Positions 9,686-16,545 of a stretch of 63,900 nucleotides of DNA are shown piece by piece. The position numbers and the translations under genes were made by a program. How positions within the stretch are numbered: position 1 is the stretch's first letter; every line of letters begins with the position of its first letter. The stretch comes from Capnocytophaga sp. oral taxon 863 str. F0517. Its GTDB lineage: Bacteria; Bacteroidota; Bacteroidia; Flavobacteriales; Flavobacteriaceae. The DNA is taken from contig NZ_KE992129.1 of NCBI RefSeq assembly GCF_000466425.1, forward strand, positions 1 to 63,900. Direction: 5' to 3'. Under the pieces are notes generated by a model. The model ran no database searches. It was not told the DNA's origin and saw only the letters and a program-made list of their open reading frames with translations.

Positions 9686-10183
9686 TCAAATGATTTTACC
9701 TTGATAATCAATCAGGTAGCTTTCGTAATTGAAATCTATCAGTTCTATTCCTTTGGGGGTAAGGGTAAAAGAGGGGGTACGCTCTGTAGGCGAGACAAAA
9801 ATATCCTTACCACTGAACTGCCAAAGGATTTCGCCCTGCCTATTAAGTCGTGATATCTCCACCTCTCCATGGGTAATATAATCATCTTGGTAGGGAACAA
9901 TCTCAAAACAAGTAGCCATATCCACCTGCGTATGCCAAAGGAGTTCTAATGTAGGCAAGAGAATACAGAACACCTCATTACCACAAGCGACAAGGAGTCT
10001 ATCGCCGTCTAACAGTGTGCTTTTCTCCCACAGACTGCTCACGCTCCCCTCTGCTGTGAGGACTATGCTTTTTATCTCCTCTTCTGCCTTGTAGAGATAG
10101 ATAATTACTTGTGGTGGATGTGCTTTCTTTTCTCTTATCTCTATCTGATAAGAATCTTTGTAGAGCCAAAGGGTATTTTTCAT
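9686..10183 (-). CDS. Hypothetical protein, beta-rich, propeller-like fragment
   Basis: A 165-residue soluble protein without signal peptide. I do not recognise a named family. The pattern of short strands and the GEILWQFSGKDIFV segment near residue 117 resembles single blades of PQQ/WD-type beta propellers, but the protein is too short for a full propeller. It starts 6 bases after the stop of the SMI1-like gene at 10190, so the two are probably co-transcribed. Such small cytosolic proteins beside SMI1/KNR4 proteins are often immunity-like orphans; that is inference here. Confidence 0.65.
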   Translation of the reverse strand: MKNTLWLYKDSYQIEIREKKAHPPQVIIYLYKAEEEIKSIVLTAEGSVSSLWEKSTLLDGDRLLVACGNEVFCILLPTLELLWHTQVDMATCFEIVPYQDDYITHGEVEISRLNRQGEILWQFSGKDIFVSPTERTPSFTLTPKGIELIDFNYESYLIDYQGKII

Positions 10184-10189
10184 GGTGTT

Positions 10190-10660
10190 TTAAGGTCGTG
10201 TAATTGTTTCCTCTACCTTTCCTTTGATCATATTCTCAATAGCAGTATAGAGGTCGCCCCCATAGAGATGGTAGTAGGTCTTTCTTGGTATCCAAGAGGT
10301 AAGGTCAAGCACTCCCCATACACTGCCTACACTATCGATGCAAAGGAGGATTTCATCGGCATTGATAGCACCAAAGGGAATAAGCTCGGTAATACCTGCA
10401 TCCGATTCGTAGTATAGCATCTCTTGGCGAGTAGGAAGGTTTTGCGAATATATAAAAACCATATAGCCATCGCGGCGCTTGATATCCTTGTCGTCGAATA
10501 TGGTAAGGAAAGTGACGAGTTCGTGAGGCAAATTGTCATAACCTGCCTCGCGATAGTGCGCTTTGATAGTTTCCGTACGAGCGCGTCGCTCTTCTTTAGA
10601 GAGGGTATTGAGTAAGGCAATACCTTGCTGGGCTAAAAGGTTTTCTAATGATTTTCTCAT
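10190..10660 (-). CDS. SMI1/KNR4-like small protein
   Basis: A 156-residue cytosolic protein. LPHELVTFLTIFDD near residue 43 and LIPFGAINADEILLCIDSVG near 92, followed by a VWGVLDL strand, follow the order and style of SMI1/KNR4 domains, where a helix with a Leu-Pro-x-x-Φ motif precedes a beta sheet. SMI1/KNR4 proteins are common immunity proteins to polymorphic toxins and are also found alone. No toxin gene is next to it. The family call is moderate; I cannot exclude a different alpha/beta fold. Confidence 0.55.
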   Translation of the reverse strand: MRKSLENLLAQQGIALLNTLSKEERRARTETIKAHYREAGYDNLPHELVTFLTIFDDKDIKRRDGYMVFIYSQNLPTRQEMLYYESDAGITELIPFGAINADEILLCIDSVGSVWGVLDLTSWIPRKTYYHLYGGDLYTAIENMIKGKVEETITRP

Positions 10661-10727
10661 TTCTTAAACGAATTTGCCACCTAAAAAACGAGTACTAACA
10701 ACATTTTTATATATTAGCTTATATAAG

Positions 10728-10937
10728 CTATTCTTGAAGCACCAATTTTTTGTTCTCAAAAGAAGCCCTATTAGTAGTAGGGAGCACAATAGGCTCTCTA
10801 TTAGATTGTTGTAGACTCGACTTATCCTCTCCTGTCTCTTCTTCCACTTGCTTGAAACCACAAGAAAGTGCTAATTCATAAAGTTCATCGGGATCTACTT
10901 CTTTGAAATATTTTTCAATCTTTTCTTTTAATTCCAT
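10728..10937 (-). CDS. Small acidic hypothetical protein
   Basis: 69 residues from an ATG at 10937. It opens with a charged helix (MELKEKIEKYFKEVDPDELY) followed by ELALSCGF and a Ser/Asn-rich tail, so the reading frame looks like a real protein. There is no known domain. It lies between ogt (gap of 34 bases) and the SMI1-like gene on the same strand. The frame overlapping it at 10664-10861 has much less natural composition and was not chosen. Confidence 0.5.
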   Translation of the reverse strand: MELKEKIEKYFKEVDPDELYELALSCGFKQVEEETGEDKSSLQQSNREPIVLPTTNRASFENKKLVLQE

Positions 10938-10971
10938 AGTATTTTTATAATCAAAAACAATTTCCTTTGCC

Positions 10972-11544
10972 CTATTGACTCGTTGCCTTTGTTTCTAATT
11001 CTAGCAAAAATTTTTTCCGCCACAAGCCTCCACCATAACCTGTAAGGGTACCATTGGAGCCAATGACCCGATGACAGGGAATAAGGATGGAGATGCGGTT
11101 CATCCCATTGGCATTGGCTACAGCGCGTACACTTTGGGGCGATCCCAAGGCTATGGCCTGCTGCTTATAACTCCATGTTTGTCCATAGTGAATGGTTCGT
11201 AAGACTTGCCAAACACGCTGTTGGAAGTCTGTTCCCATGGGGTGGAGCGGTATGGAAAATTCCTCACGTTTGCCCGCAAAATATTCGCTAAGTTCTTGTT
11301 CCAAAAGGGCAAAATAGGGGCTTTCACCTTGTTCAACCGTAGTTTTCTCCCGCTGGGCAATATCTTTTAGTTCAGTTTCCAATAGTTTTCTATCTAAAAA
11401 CTCCAACATACAGATCCCCTTGTCCGTAGCACAGGCTACCATAGTGCCTATGGGCGTTTCTATATGCTTGAGGAGGATTCCCTCGATCCCCCGAAGGGGG
11501 ACAAAAGGAAGGCTTTCTTCAGTTAGTCTGCTTACCTTTTCCAT
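10972..11544 (-). CDS. ogt: Methylated-DNA-protein-cysteine methyltransferase
   Basis: A 190-residue O6-alkylguanine-DNA alkyltransferase that moves the alkyl group from damaged guanine to its own cysteine. The active site IPCHRVIGSNG is present with Cys157, preceded by the DNA-binding helix-turn-helix (FQQRVWQVLRTIHYGQTWSY, about 107-126) and the Arg-finger segment SVRAVANANG. A short N-terminal methyltransferase 1N domain precedes it. It starts 12 bases after the stop of the SMI1/HEAT gene, which suggests read-through from upstream. No Ada-type regulatory domain is fused. Confidence 0.93.
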   Translation of the reverse strand: MEKVSRLTEESLPFVPLRGIEGILLKHIETPIGTMVACATDKGICMLEFLDRKLLETELKDIAQREKTTVEQGESPYFALLEQELSEYFAGKREEFSIPLHPMGTDFQQRVWQVLRTIHYGQTWSYKQQAIALGSPQSVRAVANANGMNRISILIPCHRVIGSNGTLTGYGGGLWRKKFLLELETKATSQ

Positions 11545-11556
11545 GCTTTTCGTTTT

Positions 11557-12966
11557 TCACTTTCTTGCTTCCTCTATAGTGAGACCAAAAGGCTCTAATG
11601 CCCATTTGAGATTGGAAAGAATATAATCCTCGTCTTTAGAAAAACGCTTGGCTATCTCTTTGTAATAGGGCAGCAAGCGCTTGTCTTTTACCTTAGATAG
11701 TGCTTGTATAACTGTGTGTAACACCTTGTTATCACTCTCTTGTAGCCCTTTGATAAAAGTGTCAAGATATTGCTCTCTTTTCTTGCTTTTGCCCAGTGTA
11801 TAATAGGCTGTTCTACGGATTCGAGGATTTGCATTATCAGTAAAAGGAAGGATTACTTCCTCGAAATTGTCATCGCCTTCCCTAAGGAGGTAGGTAGCAA
11901 AATTAAAGGTTTCCTCATCGGTAATGGTAGGCAAGAGTTCCTTTACAGCAGGCACCCAGTCGGTACAATGGTCTTGAGCATACCACCATATATACTGAAA
12001 TACTTCCTTGGGCTTCTCGGTTACTAAGGCTTCCAAATAAGGTTGGGCGCGCTCGTAGGAGGATAAGGTGAGTATTTCAATCAGAAAATCTCTATCTTCG
12101 TTGTTCAAGGCAATGAGTGCTTCTACTTTGTCCAATACGGCATCAGGCAAAGGCGGTCTTTTGTGATACACTCCGTCAAGACAGTCGGTTTGAGTTTTGC
12201 GGTCGGTGGTTTGCTGGTATTCCGTGAGAAGTAACTCAGCAGCTTCGCCCCGGTGGTAACCAAACCAAGTAGGTCGGTCGTCCAAGAGTTGGCCAGAGAT
12301 CACCTCATCGAGGTAGCGTTCGTACCAATCCAGAAAGTTGGTTTCAAAAGCAAATGTAGGCTGTAGCAAATCCCAATTAACATTGACTACGCGCCCTGCA
12401 TAAGGGCCTGTAAGCACCAAAGCGTGGTAGTAAGCACAGCCTTGACTTCCCAAGGGCAGCAGTCCGCCAAAGACCTTTCCACACTGTCGGGTATATTCCT
12501 CTTCTGTCTCCGTTGTCTCCACTTCTTCCTCATCTTCAAAATCCTCTTCATCTTCAAAATCTTCTTCCTCATCTTCTTCCTCATCCGTTAATAGCGGACT
12601 GGAGAGGGCTTCCCATTCCTCTTGGGTCATATCGGGAGAGAGGGCACAAGGGGCTTTGAGGTAGGTTTCTGTTTGGGCATAAACAAGGTCATTCACTTGA
12701 GTACCGAAAGCATACAAGCCATAATAAGGCCCTGCCATAGTGTCTAACTTTTGGGCATTGGCATCGCCTATGGTCTGTACAAAAGCACGGTAATCCTCAG
12801 GTAGGGATACGCCATATTTCTCTTCAAAGGCAAGGACTTTCGCCTCAGTTACAGGAGGGTTGAGGTGGTACTTGTGTGAGCTGGCACCGAATACTTCCAG
12901 GTCTTTATCAGCGGCTTTGGCTTGGGCTAATTTTTGTTGGATACGATGGAGTTGTTCTTGATACAT
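11557..12966 (-). CDS. SMI1/KNR4 domain protein with acidic linker and HEAT-like repeats
   Basis: A 469-residue cytosolic protein with three parts. Residues 35-115 form the first half of an SMI1/KNR4 domain (FEEKYGVSLPEDYRAFVQTIG is the characteristic helix; GLYAFG follows). Residues about 127-160 are a tract of almost only Asp and Glu. The rest of the SMI1 fold follows to about 230 (FGGLLPLGSQGCAYYHALVLTG), then helical HEAT-like repeats to the end (IRRTAYYTLGKSKK, VIQALSKVKDKRLLPYYKEI). The acidic insertion is encoded by GA-rich repeats. The gene starts 12 bases after the PD-(D/E)XK-like gene, so it may be part of that transcript. SMI1 proteins are often immunity factors; whether this one protects against the neighbouring nuclease-like protein is speculation. 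Confidence 0.8.
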   Translation of the reverse strand: MYQEQLHRIQQKLAQAKAADKDLEVFGASSHKYHLNPPVTEAKVLAFEEKYGVSLPEDYRAFVQTIGDANAQKLDTMAGPYYGLYAFGTQVNDLVYAQTETYLKAPCALSPDMTQEEWEALSSPLLTDEEEDEEEDFEDEEDFEDEEEVETTETEEEYTRQCGKVFGGLLPLGSQGCAYYHALVLTGPYAGRVVNVNWDLLQPTFAFETNFLDWYERYLDEVISGQLLDDRPTWFGYHRGEAAELLLTEYQQTTDRKTQTDCLDGVYHKRPPLPDAVLDKVEALIALNNEDRDFLIEILTLSSYERAQPYLEALVTEKPKEVFQYIWWYAQDHCTDWVPAVKELLPTITDEETFNFATYLLREGDDNFEEVILPFTDNANPRIRRTAYYTLGKSKKREQYLDTFIKGLQESDNKVLHTVIQALSKVKDKRLLPYYKEIAKRFSKDEDYILSNLKWALEPFGLTIEEARK

Positions 12967-12978
12967 AGGGGGGAGGTT

Positions 12979-13500
12979 TTAGGGGGTCATATAAGGGATT
13001 TTAATTCTGTTTTCTATTCGGAGGGTATAGCCTGTTTCTTGCTGAAATTCTTCCATCCTTGCTACATAACTACGATGTATTTTCTTTTTGTTTGCTATAT
13101 AAGCTGCTTTAATATTATAATCAGCAATATTACAGCTCTTTTTAAAGTGATTTATTGTCGCTACAAGTTGCAAAGCCGCTTCTTTTAGAAAATCACTTGC
13201 ATTTCTTAGCTTTCTATCTTTTAATTCTACAAAAATAAGGTTATTCCCATCATACTCAAGCATACCATCACAACGTTTTTCCATTTTTGTAGGGTCATCA
13301 TCTCGCCTAATTTCAATACAATTATCAATAGCAATAAAGTAAACCTCTTTCTGTTCTTCATTTTCTATTTCTGCAATCCAATTGTCTTGATTATTTACAT
13401 CAATATAAGCAGGTTTTTGTGTTTCCTCTTCATCACATAAACCAAAAATCTTTTCAGAAGAAACTTGCTGACATTGGTTATTAAAAAAATCTGTTGCCAT
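12979..13500 (-). CDS. Small PD-(D/E)XK nuclease-like protein, partner of the AAA ATPase
   Basis: A 173-residue cytosolic protein. The central block RCDGMLEYDGNNLIFVELKD carries a D78-x13-E92-x-K94 arrangement (CDGM ... VELKDRK) on two predicted beta strands, which matches the PD-(D/E)XK nuclease core seen in restriction and repair enzymes. A helix with conserved-looking Gln111 follows. The rest has no motif. It begins 2 bases after the stop of the AAA ATPase gene, so the pair is surely co-transcribed and probably acts together. The nuclease call rests on motif spacing and predicted strands only, and catalytic activity is inference. Base composition is strongly A/T-rich, unlike the downstream genes. 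Confidence 0.6.
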   Translation of the reverse strand: MATDFFNNQCQQVSSEKIFGLCDEEETQKPAYIDVNNQDNWIAEIENEEQKEVYFIAIDNCIEIRRDDDPTKMEKRCDGMLEYDGNNLIFVELKDRKLRNASDFLKEAALQLVATINHFKKSCNIADYNIKAAYIANKKKIHRSYVARMEEFQQETGYTLRIENRIKIPYMTP

Positions 13501-13502
13501 TG

Positions 13503-14687
13503 TTATTTTAAATCTAAAAGGTCTGCAAAAAGGTTATTGGTTTCATCTATTTGAAGATTTAGCATATTCTCATCAGAAGGGATACCATTATAATCACCTA
13601 ACAACTTCACAATACCTTCTTTTTCATCAAGTTCATAAATAGCTAAATCATTACTTTTTATAAGTGCTGAAAGTGGTATGATCTTTCTTATCTGTTCCTT
13701 GTTTACCTCGTTTCGTATGTTCCCTGCTTCCACAGCTACTGATATGTAATTGACCAAATATGGGCTATGGGTGGTAATTATCAATTTGTTAGCTGTTATT
13801 TCGTTATTGATTTTCAGCAAGCTATAGAGCATATCGCGTTGCGAGGTTGGGAAGAGGTTTTGCTCAGGCTCTTCAACAATATTGATAAAGGAAGTTTTAT
13901 TGAATTTTTTAGAAAGCACTGAAATAGCAATGTTTTTTTGTTCTTCAGTAAGTTCTTTAGAACTATATATTTTTTCAACTTCCTTCCTGAACCTATCTTT
14001 CTCATTCCCACTCATTCCTACCTTTATCTCACTTTGTTTTTCTACTGACTTTGCTAAGTAACGAGATACCATATAAATAGGGGCAAAAGATTGAAAACCG
14101 CTCGAAGCTTCAGTCAGTTTTATTTTATAATCATCCCCTTTAAGATTAAGAGTATCATTTAGCTTATCATAATCTAATATAGCATTATTTATAGGCAACT
14201 CAAGATTTTTTACTATTCCTTTTGAATTATCAAACTCTGTAAGAAAATCTTTTAGGGCTTCTGATGATAGTTTCAACTCTTTAGGACTTTTTACATAAGC
14301 TATAAAATTTCTTTCTGAAGGCACATACATTATTTGGGGTAAAGAATAATTATTGCTTTTCTTTTCCTCAATTTTTAAAAACCCTTTCTCATAAGTAATC
14401 ATATAAGCTTCCCCTTCATATTGAATAAAAGTATTTTCCTTCAGATAATTTTCAATACGATGATATGGTAAAAATGTATTTTTAAATTTATTTTTCCTTT
14501 CAATCCATTTTTTATCATAATCACCTCGTACTAAAGCCTTTTCTATCCACATAAAAGTAGCGATGAGCTTAGCCACGGTACTCTTCCCGCTCCCCTGATT
14601 CCCTATGAAGAAGGTTACTTTTTTAATCTCTATAGGAGCACTCTGTTCTTTGATAGCTCCAAAGTTTCGTATGGTAATATTGCTCAT
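13503..14687 (-). CDS. AAA_21/OLD-like ABC-class ATPase, candidate defence effector or sensor
   Basis: A 394-residue ATPase of the SMC/ABC-like AAA_15/AAA_21 group. Walker A GNQGSGKST is at 29-37, an ABC signature-like LTEASSGFQS at 191-200, Walker B FINIVEEPEQNLFP at 267-280, and the His switch ITTHSPYLVN at 304-313. There is no fused TOPRIM domain, so this is not a classical OLD nuclease; the nuclease function may be supplied by the next gene, 2 bases downstream. The open frame extends to a TTG at 14723, but a promoter -7 box (14713-14720) lies between, so the ATG at 14687 is used. Proteins of this group are common in phage defence (for example RloA, AriA, PtuA), but the partner here is not the one found in those systems. 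Confidence 0.8.
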   Translation of the reverse strand: MSNITIRNFGAIKEQSAPIEIKKVTFFIGNQGSGKSTVAKLIATFMWIEKALVRGDYDKKWIERKNKFKNTFLPYHRIENYLKENTFIQYEGEAYMITYEKGFLKIEEKKSNNYSLPQIMYVPSERNFIAYVKSPKELKLSSEALKDFLTEFDNSKGIVKNLELPINNAILDYDKLNDTLNLKGDDYKIKLTEASSGFQSFAPIYMVSRYLAKSVEKQSEIKVGMSGNEKDRFRKEVEKIYSSKELTEEQKNIAISVLSKKFNKTSFINIVEEPEQNLFPTSQRDMLYSLLKINNEITANKLIITTHSPYLVNYISVAVEAGNIRNEVNKEQIRKIIPLSALIKSNDLAIYELDEKEGIVKLLGDYNGIPSDENMLNLQIDETNNLFADLLDLK

Positions 14688-14712
14688 TTGATCAATGCTT
14701 TGTTCTAAAGAA

Positions 14713-14743
14713 CAAAAATACAACTTTTCAATCCAAAAGTCAA
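14713..14743 (-). promoter_or_regulatory. Promoter of the ATPase/nuclease pair
   Basis: On the minus strand TTGA (14740-14743), 19 bases, then TATTTTTG (14713-14720). The start of transcription would be near 14706, which excludes the TTG at 14723 as the start codon and supports ATG 14687. Confidence 0.65.
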
Positions 14744-14824
14744 GAGATAATTAGCCATTAACAATCATTTCATTTTAGGCCTAAACGAACGTTTTTTGTC
14801 AAAGCTACAAAAAAATCTATAGCT

Positions 14825-15007
14825 TTACTTTATAACGCTGTCTATCTCCCAGTGTTTTTCTTTCAAACAGCTAATAGCAAGGTAGGCTCCAACAGCATTC
14901 CATACTGAATAGTCAAAGATAGCTTTTAGCCCTACGGAGGTGAACATTGCCAAAACAAAACGATCAGCTACTGCTGAAAGCATAGCAATGCTTACTGCCA
15001 ATCGCAA
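14825..15007 (-). pseudogene. Possible truncated DoxX-like membrane protein
   Basis: A 60-codon open stretch read from a TTG at 15007 (an ATG exists at 14983). The LRLAVSIAMLSAVADRF segment resembles the first helix of DoxX-like membrane proteins, where SAVADRFGLWG is a hallmark, but the rest of the family (a further three helices) is missing. The frame continues upstream without an ATG into the stop of the ankyrin gene. It is best read as a remnant or a very small membrane protein. Weak support. Confidence 0.3.
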
Positions 15008-15044
15008 AAAAAGTTTGATATATTTTGTCGCTATTAAAAGGTTT

Positions 15045-16097
15045 TTAACACTTATAATTCACTTTCCCCAAAGCGATAGGCTGAGGATTCTGTACGACCC
15101 AAGCGGTAGCCAATTCGCATAAGCGTTGGGTGCCAGTGCCGTCGTCTTCCAAAATATGCTTTTGAATATTGGCTACTTCGGCAAGTTCATTTTCTGAAAG
15201 AGGATTGCCTTGTTGCAGGTAACCACTAATGGCAGTGAGCATCTTGCGGTATTCCTTATCCCAGTTGCCCATAGCATTGCGTAGGAGTTCATCGTTTACC
15301 CTGCCTGCTATACGCACTACCTCTCCCTGCATGGTAGTTGCGCTACCACTACTGGGCACCAAAAGTGTCCACGCCTGCTCATAGCGTTCTTCCCACGTAT
15401 CCCCTGCCAGTATAATAGCCGATTTGCCATCGTGCTGGATACGGCGAGGTACAGGAGGCACATCAAAGAGTTTGTACAGTTCTTGGAGGGCAGCATCTGC
15501 TTCTTCTAACCATTCAGCATCCGTATCAGCACGGCGAAATTCAAAGTCTTCTCCTATGATAGTAAGCCGTTCTTTGGCATATTTGGTAGGCTTCAATCCT
15601 GCATTCAAATATATTTTGATAGCCTTCAGGGCTTTGGGCAAATAGCCTCCCCTTGCTGTTATGAGTGTACGCTCTATTACATTATGCCCCTTATCGTCTT
15701 TAGCATTGATGTTAGCACCTTTTTCAAGGAGTAACTCAGCTACTTCAGCGTGGTATTCAGCAAAGAGCAGAGGGGTTTTCTTGTATCTGTCCTGCGCCTC
15801 TATATCTGCCCCTTTTTCCAATAATAACGCTACTTTTTTTATATTATTTACTTGGGCGTGATAGTGTAATGGGGTGCATTCGTATTCATCTCTCGCATTG
15901 ACATCTGCTCCTTGGGCAATAAGCCAGTCCATTAGCTCCAGCGGAATCTTATAAAAAGAAAGCGCAGGTGTCTTGAATGAACGACGTTCATAAGCGTTTA
16001 GCTCACATTCGTTGAAGACGGCTTTAAGTGCGTCTAAATCTTTGGCTTCTATCAATTCGTCGAAGTTTGCTGGTAGGGTTTTCTTTTTCTTGGCCAC
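15045..16097 (-). CDS. Ankyrin-repeat protein
   Basis: A 350-residue cytosolic protein starting with GTG (no ATG is available upstream without crossing the repeat-rich gap). Residues about 55-150 hold three to four ankyrin repeats with the TPLHYHAQVNNIKKVALLLEKGADIEAQD-type consensus (positions 80-108) and related units (AEVAELLLEKGANINAKDD). The C-terminal 200 residues form a domain I do not recognise, with a Trp-rich segment WEERYEQAWTLLVP near 230. Ankyrin repeats bind partner proteins. It sits between the two candidate defence pairs but on a separate transcript; no function can be assigned. Confidence 0.8.
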   Translation of the reverse strand: MAKKKKTLPANFDELIEAKDLDALKAVFNECELNAYERRSFKTPALSFYKIPLELMDWLIAQGADVNARDEYECTPLHYHAQVNNIKKVALLLEKGADIEAQDRYKKTPLLFAEYHAEVAELLLEKGANINAKDDKGHNVIERTLITARGGYLPKALKAIKIYLNAGLKPTKYAKERLTIIGEDFEFRRADTDAEWLEEADAALQELYKLFDVPPVPRRIQHDGKSAIILAGDTWEERYEQAWTLLVPSSGSATTMQGEVVRIAGRVNDELLRNAMGNWDKEYRKMLTAISGYLQQGNPLSENELAEVANIQKHILEDDGTGTQRLCELATAWVVQNPQPIALGKVNYKC

Positions 16098-16141
16098 TTT
16101 CTTAATGGTTAATGGTTAATGTGTGGGGACAAAGATAAGGA

Positions 16142-16420
16142 TTATTTGTTAATTAGCAAGTCAGTATAAAAATGAATAATTACTAAAAATGAACAGATTA
16201 TCAATAAAACAAACCTCTCCTGCCAAAAATCTTTCTCACTACCCATCGTAACCCTATATAGGGCTGTAATGGGCGAGAATATCCAAGCGAGAATAGTGCG
16301 AAGATGTATTTTTTCGTCCATCCTATCAAAAAAGCGACTTAGTAATATAGCGATGAAAAGCAGCGGAAGCAACAAAACATATAGCATATCCTTTATGTGA
16401 GAGGAGAATTTCTTTTTCAT
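16142..16420 (-). CDS. Small two-helix membrane protein
   Basis: 92 residues from the ATG at 16420; the frame is open further upstream, but a -7 box TATTTTTG at 16443-16450 on the minus strand makes 16420 the likely start. Two hydrophobic helices (MLYVLLLPLLFIAILLSRFF, about 12-31, and ERFVLLIICSFLVIIHFYTD, about 67-86) flank a basic/polar middle. No family is recognised. It lies between IetS and the ankyrin gene. Confidence 0.55.
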   Translation of the reverse strand: MKKKFSSHIKDMLYVLLLPLLFIAILLSRFFDRMDEKIHLRTILAWIFSPITALYRVTMGSEKDFWQERFVLLIICSFLVIIHFYTDLLINK

Positions 16421-16504
16421 ACAGAAGTGAATATTTTGACTACAAAAATAAGAAGAGATTAGAAGATGAGTAAATTTGTTGTGAGAGGTTGTAGCACGAG
16501 CTAT

Positions 16505-16535
16505 AAAAAAGCTACTAAGCAAACCGCTTAGCAGC
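16505..16535 (-). terminator. Terminator after the IetS-like gene
   Basis: On the minus strand GGCTGCTAAGC, a 5-base loop, GCTTAGTAGC and then six T (plus-strand bases 16511-16520 and 16526-16535, T-run 16505-16510). It starts 10 bases after the IetS stop. Confidence 0.75.
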
Positions 16536-16545
16536 CTTTTCTATA

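Noticed and set aside
10664-10861. A 65-codon minus frame
   Set aside because: It overlaps the 69-residue small protein; the latter has natural helical composition and an ATG, so this one is taken as a shadow.
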